From assembly GCF_040676615.1 (NCBI RefSeq), contig NZ_JBFAPI010000006.1:381899-445898 (forward strand): a DNA stretch of 64,000 nucleotides, given 5' to 3'. This document shows positions 30,016-38,445 of the stretch, in pieces. The DNA is from Asanoa sp040676615. Lineage in GTDB: Bacteria > Actinomycetota > Actinomycetes > Mycobacteriales > Micromonosporaceae. The notes beneath the pieces were generated by a model. It had not been told where the DNA came from and did not search any database. It was given only the letters and a program-made list of their open reading frames with translations. Position 1 is the stretch's first letter. Every line of letters starts with the position of its first letter. Both the position numbers and the translations under genes were made by a program.

Positions 30016-30642
30016 CTAGGCGGCGACGGACCAGGTGGCGCGGAAGGCGGCGGCCTCGCCGGCCAGCCACTGCTCGACCTGGTCGGGCTTGACCGAGGGG
30101 TCGGGGCGGTGGACGACGCCGCGGCGGAGGTCGACCAGGACCGGGTCAGCGTGGGGCAGGACCTGGTCGATGTGGCGGGACATCAGGTGGAGGGTGGCGA
30201 TCACGGTCTCCCGGCTGGGCGGCTGTTCGTCGAGGTGCAGGCGGACGGCCTCGGCGCGGCCGTCGGGATGGCGGAGGCCGAAGTGTGGGTTGATCTTCAC
30301 GGGCAGGTCGCCCAGCATGGCGATCGCGTCGCGGGTCTGGGCCAACTCGGTGTCTTTGTCCAATGTGCCGAGATAGGTCAGCGCGCCCGGCAGGAGCGAC
30401 TCGTAGAGCGGCTTGTAGCGCGGCTTGACCTCGTTGACGACCGCGTGGAGGTGGCGGCCGGCGCCCTTGAACGCTATGTCGCTTTTGAGGGCTTTGACGA
30501 GCTGGGCGTGTGGGTTGAAGCCGGAGCGGCTCTCGCGCTGCTTGCGGAGGCCGCCGACGAACGTGGCCTTGGCCGGGCCGGTGCGGTCGACGTAGCGGGC
30601 GAACGCGAGAAGAGTGGCGTAAGGGACGGCGGGTGCGGTCAC
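30016..30642 (-). CDS. Hypothetical protein, 208 residues
   Basis: Not recognised. Soluble, mixed charge, mostly helical by composition, with no signal peptide or membrane segment; conserved-looking stretches are GFNPHAQLVKALKSDI, VKINPHFGLRHPDGR and TLHLMSRHIDQVLP. GTG 30642 is backed by GGAGGG about 6 nt upstream. It lies 57 bp downstream of the DUF3516 helicase on the same strand, and TAGAAT in that gap might be its own -10. Confidence 0.7.
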   Translation of the reverse strand: MTAPAVPYATLLAFARYVDRTGPAKATFVGGLRKQRESRSGFNPHAQLVKALKSDIAFKGAGRHLHAVVNEVKPRYKPLYESLLPGALTYLGTLDKDTELAQTRDAIAMLGDLPVKINPHFGLRHPDGRAEAVRLHLDEQPPSRETVIATLHLMSRHIDQVLPHADPVLVDLRRGVVHRPDPSVKPDQVEQWLAGEAAAFRATWSVAA

Positions 30643-30699
30643 ATGGCCCTCCAGCTTCCAAGATCTCCGCTGGTCAGCGGCGATTTTCGTACACCTATT

Positions 30700-33213
30700 C
30701 TAATCGAAACCGGCCGCTGTGCCCACCCTGGTTACGGTCACCGAGGCGACCCCGGCGCTGTCCGACGCGGCCAGGTCGACGGTGGCCTCGATGGCCCAGT
30801 CGTGGTCGCCCTCGGGGTCGTCGAAGATCTGCCGGACCTCCCAGCGGTCGGCCTTCTCCTCGATCAGCAACAGGGCGGGGCCGCGGGCGTCGGGACCCAC
30901 CCCGATGTCGCCGTACTCGTCGTAATAGGGAGCCAGGGCCGCGGCCCACTCGGAAGCGGTGAAACCGTCCGCGCCGTCCAACTCGCCCAGCGACTCCCAG
31001 TCGCGCAGCGCCGCGAGTTCGACCCGGCGGAACAGCGCGTTGCGGACCAGCACCCGGAAGGCCCGCTTGTTGCGGGTGACCGCCGGCGGCGGCCGTTCGA
31101 TGCCGTCGACCTCCTCGTCGACCGACAGCGGGTCGCGCAGCCGCTCCCACTCGTCGAGCAGGCTGGAGTCGACCTGCCGGACCAACTCGCCGAGCCACTC
31201 GATCAGGTCCCACAGTTCCTCGGTGCGGGAATCCTCCGGCACCGTCCGGCGCAGCGCGTGGTAGGCGTCGGCCAGGTAGCGCAGCACCAACCCTTCCGAC
31301 CGCGACAGGCCGTAGAACGCGACGTACTCGCCGAACGTCATGGCCCGCTCGTACATGTCGCGGACCACCGACTTGGGCGCCAACTCGTAGTCGGACACCC
31401 AGGGATGGCCGCGCGCGTACATCGCGTAGGCGTCGTCGAGCAGGTCGGCGAGCGGCCGGGGGTGGGTGACCTCCTCGAGGAGCTCCATCCGCTCCTCGTA
31501 TTCGATCCCTTCGGACTTCATCGCCTGTACGGCCTCGCCGCGGGCCTTGAACCGCTGCGCCGACAACACCTGGCGCGGGTCGTCCAGTGTGGACTCGATG
31601 ACCGACAGCGCGTCGAGGAAGTAGTCCGGCGACTCGCGGTCCAGCAACTCGATCGCGGCCAGCGCGAACGGCGAGAGCGGCTGGTTGAGCGCGAAGTCGG
31701 CCTGCAGGTCGACGGTGAGCCGCACCGTGCGGCCGGTCGCGTCGGGCGGGATCCGTTCGACCACGCCGCCGGCGAGCAGCGCGCGGTAGATGGCGATGGC
31801 GCGCTTGATGTGCTTGCGCTGCGCGGCCGGTTCCTCGTGGTTGTCGGTCAGCAGGTGGCGCATCGCCTTGAACGGGTCGCCCGGCCGGCCGATCACGTTG
31901 AGCAGCATGGCGTGCGAGACGTGGAACGACGACTGCAGCGGCTCGGGCTCGGCCTCGATGAGGCGCTCGAACGTCGCCCGGCCCCAGCCGATCGAGCCCT
32001 CCGGCGGCTTCTTCTTGACCACCTTGCGCCGCTTGCGCGGGTCGTCGCCGGCCTTGGCCAGCGCCCGCTCGTTGTCGATGACGTGCTCCGGCGCCTGCAC
32101 CACCACCGTGCCGATGGTGTCGTAGCCGGCGCGGCCGGCCCGGCCCGCGATCTGGTGGAACTCGCGGGCCTTGAGCAGCCGTACCCGTGTGCCGTCGTAT
32201 TTGGACAGTCCGGTGAACAGGACCGTGCGGATGGGCACGTTGATGCCGACACCGAGCGTGTCGGTGCCGCAGATGACTTTGAGCAGCCCGGCCTGGGCCA
32301 GCGTCTCGACCAGCCGGCGGTAGCGCGGCAGCATCCCGGCGTGGTGCACGCCGATCCCGTGCCGCACGAGGCGCGAGAGCGTGCGGCCGAAGCCGGCCGC
32401 GAAGCGGAACTTGCCGATCGTCTCCGCGATCATGTCCTTCTCGGCCCGGGTCGCCACGTTGACCGACATCAGCGCCTGCGCCCGCTCCAGCGCGGCGACC
32501 TGGGTGAAGTGCACGACGTACACCGGTGCCTGCCGGGTTTCCAGCAACTCGGTCAGCGTCTCGTGCATCGGCGTGACCGCGTAGGTGAACATCAGCGGCA
32601 CGGGCCGATCGACCGACTTGACCACCGCGGTCGGCCGCCCGGTGCGCCGGGTCAGGTCGGTCTCGAACCGGGAGACGTCGCCGAGGGTCGCCGACATCAG
32701 CAGGAACTGGGTGTGCGGCAACTCGATCAGCGGCACCTGCCAGGCCCAACCGCGGTCCGGTTCGGCATAGAAATGGAACTCGTCCATCACGACCTGACCG
32801 ACGTCGGCGTACGTGCCGTCGCGCAGCGCGATGTTGGCCAGGATCTCGGCCGTGCAGCAGATGATCGGCGCGGTCTCGTTGACGGCGGCGTCGCCGGTCA
32901 GCATGCCGACGTTCTCCGCACCGAAGATCCGGCACAGGTCGAAGAACTTCTCCGAGACCAGCGCCTTGATCGGCGCGGTGTAGAAGGTGCGCCGCCCGTA
33001 TGCCAGCGCCGCGAAGTGCGCACCGGTCGCCACCAGGCTCTTTCCGGAGCCGGTGGGGGTGTTGAGGATGACGTTGGCGTCGGAGACGAGCTCGATCAAC
33101 GCCTCTTCCTGGTGTGGATAGAGGGTGATGCCCTGCTCGCCGGTCCACTCGACGAACGCCTCGAACAAGGCGTCGGGGGTGACCTGCGCGGGAATCCGGT
33201 CGGCGAGGGTCAC
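30700..33213 (-). CDS. DEAD/DEAH-box helicase of the DUF3516 (Ski2-like) family
   Basis: 837-residue superfamily 2 helicase. Motif I NTPTGSGKSLVATGAH, motif II VVMDEFHFYAEPD, motif III LLMSATLGD, motif VI HQIAGRAGRAGYDT. The C-terminal half matches DUF3516, common in actinobacteria, and the core resembles Ski2/Mtr4 RNA helicases. GTG 33213 overlaps the trmB stop codon (GTGA), so translation is coupled to the tRNA methyltransferase; an RNA-processing role is plausible inference. Confidence 0.9.
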   Translation of the reverse strand: MTLADRIPAQVTPDALFEAFVEWTGEQGITLYPHQEEALIELVSDANVILNTPTGSGKSLVATGAHFAALAYGRRTFYTAPIKALVSEKFFDLCRIFGAENVGMLTGDAAVNETAPIICCTAEILANIALRDGTYADVGQVVMDEFHFYAEPDRGWAWQVPLIELPHTQFLLMSATLGDVSRFETDLTRRTGRPTAVVKSVDRPVPLMFTYAVTPMHETLTELLETRQAPVYVVHFTQVAALERAQALMSVNVATRAEKDMIAETIGKFRFAAGFGRTLSRLVRHGIGVHHAGMLPRYRRLVETLAQAGLLKVICGTDTLGVGINVPIRTVLFTGLSKYDGTRVRLLKAREFHQIAGRAGRAGYDTIGTVVVQAPEHVIDNERALAKAGDDPRKRRKVVKKKPPEGSIGWGRATFERLIEAEPEPLQSSFHVSHAMLLNVIGRPGDPFKAMRHLLTDNHEEPAAQRKHIKRAIAIYRALLAGGVVERIPPDATGRTVRLTVDLQADFALNQPLSPFALAAIELLDRESPDYFLDALSVIESTLDDPRQVLSAQRFKARGEAVQAMKSEGIEYEERMELLEEVTHPRPLADLLDDAYAMYARGHPWVSDYELAPKSVVRDMYERAMTFGEYVAFYGLSRSEGLVLRYLADAYHALRRTVPEDSRTEELWDLIEWLGELVRQVDSSLLDEWERLRDPLSVDEEVDGIERPPPAVTRNKRAFRVLVRNALFRRVELAALRDWESLGELDGADGFTASEWAAALAPYYDEYGDIGVGPDARGPALLLIEEKADRWEVRQIFDDPEGDHDWAIEATVDLAASDSAGVASVTVTRVGTAAGFD

Positions 33214-33953
33214 GCGGCGCGCCGCTGGAAGACCAGGTCGAACACGTCGCGCCCCTGCCGGGCGGCGCGCCGTTCGAAGTGCGTGATGGCGCGGTGGGCC
33301 GGCCGCGGCGCGTACCCGTCGGCGGTGTTCACCAGTTCGGGGTCGGCCGACAGGGTGGAGAGCATCGACGCAGCGTACGGGGCCCAGTCGGTCGCGCAGT
33401 GCAGCACACCCGACCCGGGGACCAGCCGCGAGCGCAGCAGCGCCACGTGTGCGGGCTGGATCAGCCGCCGCTTGTGGTGCTTGAGCTTGGGCCACGGGTC
33501 GGGGAAGAACACGTGCACCGCCGCCAACCGGTCGGCCGGGAGCATGTGGCGCATCATCTCCAGCGCGTCGCCGCGGACGATCCGCAGGTTGCGCAGCCCG
33601 CGGTCGTCGATGTGCCCGAGCAGGTTGGCGATGCCGGGAACGTGCACCTCGACGGCCAGATAGTCGCGCGCCGGGTCGGCCTCGGCCATGGCCGCGGTCG
33701 CGTCGCCCATCCCGGAGCCGATCTCCACCACCAGCGGCGCCGCGCGGCCGAACACGGCGGCCGCGTCCAGTGGGGCGTCGGAAACCGGCATTCCGTACAG
33801 CGGCCAGAGCCGTTCGAGCGCATCGTGATGCCGATCACCCATCCGCCCGCCACGGTTGTGGAAGGTCCGGATGTAACGACCGGAAGACGTCATGCCGCGG
33901 GAGCGGCCTGGCGTCTGAGGACCCGAGGCCTCCGGCATCGCAGTAGCACTCAC
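33210..33953 (-). CDS. trmB: tRNA (guanine-N7-)-methyltransferase
   Basis: 247 residues. SAM site LVVEIGSGMGDATAAMA, then the TrmB hallmark VHVFFPDPWPKLKHHKRRL and the N-terminal RTFHNRGGRM. It makes m7G46 in tRNA variable loops. GTG 33953 (VSATAMPEASG) gives a slightly long N-terminus and has no ribosome binding site; ATG 33896 would also keep the whole domain. First gene of a pair with the DUF3516 helicase. Confidence 0.88.
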   Translation of the reverse strand: MSATAMPEASGPQTPGRSRGMTSSGRYIRTFHNRGGRMGDRHHDALERLWPLYGMPVSDAPLDAAAVFGRAAPLVVEIGSGMGDATAAMAEADPARDYLAVEVHVPGIANLLGHIDDRGLRNLRIVRGDALEMMRHMLPADRLAAVHVFFPDPWPKLKHHKRRLIQPAHVALLRSRLVPGSGVLHCATDWAPYAASMLSTLSADPELVNTADGYAPRPAHRAITHFERRAARQGRDVFDLVFQRRAA

Positions 33954-34026
33954 TGAGCGATTTTGGCAGGTGTCGCCTCGGCGCTCCAAATGCGACAATC
34001 GACGCACGGGCGGCAGGGAGGTCACG

Positions 34027-34578
34027 ATGTCCGGTCGTCGGGCTATAGCGACAGTCGCGATCACCGCGTGGATCGTCGTCATGTCAGGTGCGCCGGCCTT
34101 CGCCGCGCCCGCACCGACGCCCACCCCCACGGCCGTCGCCGTGCCGGAGGGGCGGTTCGTCGAGGTCAACCCGAGCACGGTCGAGGCCGGCTACATCGTG
34201 GGCCTGCGGGCGAGTTGCACCGCGGCCGACGACGACCCGCCGCAGGACACCGAGCCGGCCATCGTCGAGTCGACCGCGTTCGGCGAGGTCACCGTCAAAC
34301 CGCAGTTCGGCTACCTGACCGGCGCGGTCACCGTGCCGGCCGACACCCGGGCCCGGTCCTACCGGGTCGTGCTCGACTGCCCGGGCCTGTTCAGCGGCAC
34401 CGCCTCGACCACGATCAACGTGGTCAACGGCAACCGACCCAGCCGCGGCCCGGCGACCGGGTTCGGCGGCACGGCCGGCGACGACAACAGCAGCCTGGTG
34501 CTCGGCACCGGCGTCGTGATGCTGGCGGCCGGCGTGGTGCTCGCGGTGATGACGGTGCGCCGGCGGCGGGCCGCCTGA
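34027..34578 (+). CDS. Secreted surface protein with sortase-like C-terminal anchor
   Basis: 183 residues. A signal peptide (MSGRRAIATVAITAWIVVMS..AFA) is followed by a Pro/Thr spacer, an Ig-like beta domain, then a tail with ATGFGGTAGDD, a hydrophobic helix (LVLGTGVVMLAAGVVLAVMTV) and RRRRAA. The tail looks like a cell-wall sorting signal although there is no LPXTG. It lies 4 bp before a class F sortase, which is probably dedicated to it. GGGAGG lies 7-8 nt upstream of ATG 34027. Confidence 0.78.
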   Translation: MSGRRAIATVAITAWIVVMSGAPAFAAPAPTPTPTAVAVPEGRFVEVNPSTVEAGYIVGLRASCTAADDDPPQDTEPAIVESTAFGEVTVKPQFGYLTGAVTVPADTRARSYRVVLDCPGLFSGTASTTINVVNGNRPSRGPATGFGGTAGDDNSSLVLGTGVVMLAAGVVLAVMTVRRRRAA

Positions 34579-34582
34579 GCCG

Positions 34583-35185
34583 ATGGCCAAGCGCAAGCTC
34601 GCCGGCCCGCTCGCCGCGCTGCTGATCGCGGTCGGCGGCATCGCGACCTTCGCCGGCGCGGTGGAGAAGGGCGCCTTCGGCCCCGACGACGTGCCGCCGC
34701 CCGGCCGCTTCCCGGTGATGGTGCCGAGCCGGCCGGTGGAGATCCGGATCCCGTCGCTCAAGGTCGACGCGAAGGTCAGCGACGTGGGAATGGCCGACGA
34801 CGGGTCGATCGCGGTGCCGCCGCTCGAGCGGCACAACCAAGCGGGTTGGTATGACAAGAGCCCCACACCGGGGCAGTACGGCCCTGCGGTGCTGGTCGGT
34901 CACGCCGACACCCACACCGGCCCGTCGATCTTCCACGACCTGTCGAAGGTGAAACCGGGCGCCCGGGTCGAGGTCGTCCGCCGCGACGACTCGGTGGCGG
35001 TTTTCGAGGTCAACTCGGTGGAGAAGTTCAAGAAGGCCGACCAGCCGATCGACCGGATCTACGCCGACTTCAGCCGCCCGGCGCTGCGGCTGATCACCTG
35101 CGGCGGCGAGTTCAAGGGCGGCAGCATCGGCTACGTCGACAACATCGTCGTCTTCGCCTCTCTCGTCGAGGCGCGCGACGACTGA
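34583..35185 (+). CDS. Class F sortase
   Basis: 200 residues with an N-terminal signal anchor (AGPLAALLIAVGGIATFAGA). The catalytic His is in VLVGHADTHTG and the catalytic Cys in RLITCGGEF; an Arg near SRPALRL sits just before it. Class F enzymes of actinobacteria attach surface proteins to the cell wall. The partner gene 4 bp upstream encodes the likely substrate. ATG 34583 starts right after its stop codon. Confidence 0.88.
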   Translation: MAKRKLAGPLAALLIAVGGIATFAGAVEKGAFGPDDVPPPGRFPVMVPSRPVEIRIPSLKVDAKVSDVGMADDGSIAVPPLERHNQAGWYDKSPTPGQYGPAVLVGHADTHTGPSIFHDLSKVKPGARVEVVRRDDSVAVFEVNSVEKFKKADQPIDRIYADFSRPALRLITCGGEFKGGSIGYVDNIVVFASLVEARDD

Positions 35186-35203
35186 CTGATCGAGGCGCGC
35201 AAG

Positions 35204-35974
35204 CTAGAGGTCGACGATGATCGGCGCGTGGTCGGACGGGCCCTTGCCCTTGCGGGCCTCGCGGTCGATCACGGCCGCCCTGACGCCGTCCGCGAGCTTC
35301 GGGGTGGCGTACACCAGATCGATCCGCATGCCCTTGTTCTGGTGGAACATGCCGGCCCGGTAGTCCCAGTAGGTGAAGGGGAACGGACCCTTCATCGGCG
35401 TGGGCACCACGTCACGCAGCCCCGTCTCGAGCAGCGCGGCCAGCGCCGCCCGTTCCGGCGCGGTGACGTGGGTCGAGTTGACGAAGACCGCCGGGTCCCA
35501 GACGTCGGCGTCGGTCGGTGCCACGTTGAAGTCGCCGCAGACCACCAGGTCGCCGTGCGCGGCCAGGTCGGCGGCCACCGCCGTGCGCAGCGCCGCCAGC
35601 CACTTGAGCTTGTATTGGTAGTGCGGGTCCTCGGGCGTACGCCCGTTGGGGACGTAGATCGACCAGACCCGCACACCGCCGCAGGTCGCGGAGATCGCCC
35701 GGGTCTCCGGCTCCGGGTAGCCCGGCTCGCCTGCGAAGCCGCGCACCACGCCGTCGACGCCGACCTTGGAGAGGATCGCGACGCCGTTCCACCGCCCGTC
35801 GACGTGCGTCGCCGCGGTGTAACCCAGCTCACCGACCTGCTCCGTCGGGAACTGCTCGGTGGTCGACTTGACCTCCTGTAGGCAGACGACGTCGGGCTTC
35901 TTCTCCTCGAGCCAGGCCAGCAGCCGGGGCTCCCTGGCCTTGACCGAGTTGACGTTCCAGGTGGCGAGCCGCAT
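35204..35974 (-). CDS. xthA: Exodeoxyribonuclease III
   Basis: 256-residue ExoIII/APE1-like endonuclease for abasic-site repair. MRLATWNVNSVKAR at the N-terminus, metal Glu in VCLQEVK, VVCGDFNVAPTD, and the catalytic His in SDHAPIIVDL are all present. It starts 6 bp after the PAC2 gene on the same strand, so both may be co-transcribed. Confidence 0.94.
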   Translation of the reverse strand: MRLATWNVNSVKAREPRLLAWLEEKKPDVVCLQEVKSTTEQFPTEQVGELGYTAATHVDGRWNGVAILSKVGVDGVVRGFAGEPGYPEPETRAISATCGGVRVWSIYVPNGRTPEDPHYQYKLKWLAALRTAVAADLAAHGDLVVCGDFNVAPTDADVWDPAVFVNSTHVTAPERAALAALLETGLRDVVPTPMKGPFPFTYWDYRAGMFHQNKGMRIDLVYATPKLADGVRAAVIDREARKGKGPSDHAPIIVDL

Positions 35975-35980
35975 AGGTAA

Positions 35981-36901
35981 CTAGTTTCCCGGGTTGTCGC
36001 CCGGGCGGGGCTGGGACGCGAGGAAGCGCTCCAGCTCGGCACCGAGTTCGTCGGCGGTGGGCAGCGGGCCGGTCTGGGGCCCGAGCAGGTTGGTGCCGGT
36101 GCGGCCGCGGGTGAACGCGTCGTACTGCTCCTCGAGCGCCCGGACCACCCCGGCCGCGTCGTTCGTCTCCTCGACCTGGCGGTCGATGTCGGTGCGCACC
36201 GCCTCGGCCGCCGTCCGTAGGCCCTCCGTGGGCAGCAGGAGACCGGTGGTGCGGGAGACCGAGGAGAGCAGCACCTCGGCGGCCGCGGGGTATTCGGCCT
36301 GTGAGACGTAGTGCGGCACGTGAGCGGCGAACCCGATCGCGTCCTTGCCGGCCTGGCCGAGCCGGAACTCCAGCAGGTGGCCCGCGCTGCCGGGCACCTG
36401 CACCCGCTGCAGCCAGGGCTCGTAGCCGCTGATCAGCTCGCGTCGGGTGGCGTGGGCGGTGACGCCGGCCGGGCGGGTGTGCGGAACGGCCATCGGGATC
36501 GAGTTGAGCCCGATGGTCACGCTGACCCGGAACCGGTCGATCAGGCTCATGACGGCCTTGGTGAATCGTTCCCAATGCAGGTCGGGCTCGTGGCCACCCA
36601 ACATGAGATAAGGAGTGCCGGCGTCGTCGCGGAGCATGTGCAGCTCGAGCGTCGGATCCGCGTATTCCTCCCAATGGTCTTCCACGAACACCATCGGGGG
36701 GCGCCGGGACCGGTAGTCGAGCAGCTGGTCGATGTCGAATGTCGCGACGACGCGGCTTTCGGCCGAGGCCAGGAGATGTTCGCGGGCGAGCCGGGTGGCG
36801 TTGCCGGCGTCGACGAAGCCGGACAGCGTCTGGATCAGCACCGGCTGACCCATGTCGGGCAGGTCGCCGGCTAGCTCGTAGAGCGCGTGCGGATCGAGCA
36901 C
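35981..36901 (-). CDS. PAC2 (proteasome assembly chaperone) family protein
   Basis: 306 residues, actinobacterial PAC2 type: GQPVLIQTLSGFVDAGNATR near the N-terminus and ATFDIDQLLDYRSRRPPM. Structures of relatives resemble archaeal PbaB-like chaperones; the cellular role in actinobacteria is unproven. GTG 36901 has GGGAGG about 10 nt upstream. A hairpin GGTTCCC-GGTAT-GGGAA(A)CC lies in its 5' region at about 36928-36948. xthA follows 6 bp downstream. Confidence 0.88.
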   Translation of the reverse strand: MLDPHALYELAGDLPDMGQPVLIQTLSGFVDAGNATRLAREHLLASAESRVVATFDIDQLLDYRSRRPPMVFVEDHWEEYADPTLELHMLRDDAGTPYLMLGGHEPDLHWERFTKAVMSLIDRFRVSVTIGLNSIPMAVPHTRPAGVTAHATRRELISGYEPWLQRVQVPGSAGHLLEFRLGQAGKDAIGFAAHVPHYVSQAEYPAAAEVLLSSVSRTTGLLLPTEGLRTAAEAVRTDIDRQVEETNDAAGVVRALEEQYDAFTRGRTGTNLLGPQTGPLPTADELGAELERFLASQPRPGDNPGN

Positions 36902-37158
36902 CGCGGTCCTACCTCCCTGAGTTGTGGTGGGTTCCCGGTATGGGAAACCACGCGTCCATCTTCCTGCATTCCACCGGCAGCTGACGTTAGCCCGGCCTTC
37001 CTTCCGGCGAGGACGCAATTTCTATACGCAGAGTAGCCGTGCGGGTACTCCAGAGGGGTGTTGGCGGTCGTCGAACCGGGGTCGAACGGCCGCACACAGG
37101 CGGTGATCGATCGTCACGCTACGTGTATTCGAAATCGGACTAAAATGTAGGAGAGCCC

Positions 37159-37284
37159 ATGTGGTTGGCCATTTCACGACTTGCCCCTTACGCGTGGCTA
37201 TGTGCAGGCAGTGAGCGACCGATATCGACTGACCGATTAGGTATTCGGCTTTTGTGGCAACTGCCACTAAATAACAGTGGGTAA
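37159..37284 (+). promoter_or_regulatory. Putative 41-codon leader peptide upstream of the transglycosylase-like gene
   Basis: ATG 37159 to TAA 37282-37284, with AGGAG 5 nt before the start. The peptide begins MWLAISRLAP and ends LPLNNSG. Codon use is unlike its neighbours: one TTA, two CTA, ATA, AAT and ATT in 41 codons, so it may be regulatory rather than a conserved protein. Its last codons form the hairpins at 37254-37280. Not seen to be translated; the frame could be chance. Confidence 0.35.
37254..37280 (+). promoter_or_regulatory. Two mutually exclusive hairpins in the leader region
   Basis: GTGGCA-AC-TGCCAC (37254-37267) and CCACT-N7-AGTGG (37264-37280) share CCAC, so only one can form at a time. 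They overlap the end of the putative leader peptide and stop 33 nt before ATG 37314. Confidence 0.4.
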
Positions 37285-37313
37285 TCGGGTTGGCGCCTGC
37301 CTAGCCTCGTCCA

Positions 37314-38438
37314 ATGCGTGACGACCACACCCTCGAGCCCGAGAACGGCGCCGCTACCCCCGCGGACCGTTCAGCCGAAACCAACTCGACCGAACGGCCC
37401 ACGACCGGCGCCCGCCGCCTCCAGGAGCGACTCGTCTTCCGTACCTCGAAGATCAACACCGCGACCCGGGGGCAGTGGCACCGGCTGGCGCAGCAGACCG
37501 CTCGCAAGGCCGACTCGATCAAGGCAAACCCGTACGCCGAGCGTGCCGCCGGCATGTGGACCGCTTCCCGCGACCGCGTGACCGCCATGCCCGCGTACGA
37601 CAAGATGCGCAGCGCGCTCGGCGAACGCGGCCCGGCCCGGGTCGCGATCGCGACCGGCGTGCTGGCCGCCGTCGGCGTGGCCGCTGCCGCCGGCACGGCC
37701 GCCGCGACCCAGAACCACGACGACACCAGGAGCACCACCGCCGCGGTCGCCGCTGTCGACTCGGTCAAGAACGCCGAGATCGGTCAGTACCCGTCCGCAC
37801 CGCCCACCTCGGCCGGTGGGCAGGCGGCCGGTGCCGCCAAGGGTGCCGACAAGCCCGCCCCCGCGGCCGGTGCCGCCAAGGGTGCCGACAAGCCCGCCCC
37901 CGCGGCTGTCCACCCCAAGGCGGAGGACAAGCACGACAAGGCCAAGGCCAAGCCGAAGGCCGCGCACAAGGCGAAGCCGAAGACGGTGCGCCCGGTGCAG
38001 CCGAAGCCGGTCATGGGCCTGAGCCAGACCCAGATGAACAACGCCATGGCGATCGTCAAGGTCGCCGAGGCCAAGGGCATGGGCGAGCGCGGCGCGGTCA
38101 TCGCGATCGCGACCTCGATGCAGGAGAGCCAGCTGCTCAACCTGGCCAGCGACGTCGTTCCCGAGTCGATGAACTACGCCCACCAGGGCAGCGGCTCGGA
38201 CCACGACTCGGTCGGCCTGTTCCAGCAGCGGTCCACCTCCGGCTGGGGTTCGGTCAAGAACCTGATGAACCCGACGTACTCGGCCGGTGCCTTCCTGGAC
38301 GCCCTCAAGCAGGTGCCGAACTGGAAGAACATGCCGCTGTCGGTCGCCGCCCAGACGGTGCAGGTGTCGGCGTTCCCGGACGCCTACGCCCAGCACGAGT
38401 ACCGTGCCCAGGCGGTTGTCGACGCCCTGATGAACTGA
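37314..38438 (+). CDS. Membrane-anchored, transglycosylase-like surface protein
   Basis: 374 residues. An unusual ~110-residue cytoplasmic N-terminus precedes one membrane helix (VAIATGVLAAVGVAAAAGTA), an Ala/Lys/Pro-rich wall-spanning linker, and a C-terminal ~140-residue lysozyme-like domain: GAVIAIATSMQESQLLN (candidate catalytic Glu), HDSVGLFQQR, GWG and a late QTVQVSAFPDAYAQHE. This pattern is widespread in actinobacteria, often next to resuscitation or cell-wall functions. No Shine-Dalgarno before ATG 37314; TAGCCT at -12 would suit a leaderless mRNA. Confidence 0.82.
   Translation: MRDDHTLEPENGAATPADRSAETNSTERPTTGARRLQERLVFRTSKINTATRGQWHRLAQQTARKADSIKANPYAERAAGMWTASRDRVTAMPAYDKMRSALGERGPARVAIATGVLAAVGVAAAAGTAAATQNHDDTRSTTAAVAAVDSVKNAEIGQYPSAPPTSAGGQAAGAAKGADKPAPAAGAAKGADKPAPAAVHPKAEDKHDKAKAKPKAAHKAKPKTVRPVQPKPVMGLSQTQMNNAMAIVKVAEAKGMGERGAVIAIATSMQESQLLNLASDVVPESMNYAHQGSGSDHDSVGLFQQRSTSGWGSVKNLMNPTYSAGAFLDALKQVPNWKNMPLSVAAQTVQVSAFPDAYAQHEYRAQAVVDALMN
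37824..37901 (+). repeat. Two copies of a 39-nt direct repeat
   Basis: 37824-37862 and 37863-37901 are essentially identical and encode a duplicated AAGAAKGADKPAP in the wall-spanning linker of the transglycosylase-like protein. Confidence 0.92.
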
Positions 38439-38445
38439 GGCGCGA

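Larger units (their letters stand above)
36902..37313. other. 412-bp intergenic region, AT-richer than its surroundings
   Basis: Holds the 5' region of the PAC2 gene and, on the + strand, a possible leader peptide with alternative hairpins before the transglycosylase-like gene. TAAAAT at 37141-37146 could be a -10, but the start site it predicts (about 37153) would lie inside the leader Shine-Dalgarno. No tRNA, insertion sequence or recognisable riboswitch consensus is seen. Confidence 0.6.

Noticed and set aside
30643..30699. A LexA-type SOS box before the 208-residue gene
   Set aside because: GTACGAAAATC and TAGAATAGGTG look suggestive, but no CGAAC-N4-GTTCG-type palindrome is present.
36902..37313. 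A c-di-AMP (ydaO) riboswitch before the cell-wall hydrolase-like gene
   Set aside because: Such switches often precede wall hydrolases in actinobacteria, but none of the conserved segments could be found on either strand of this gap.
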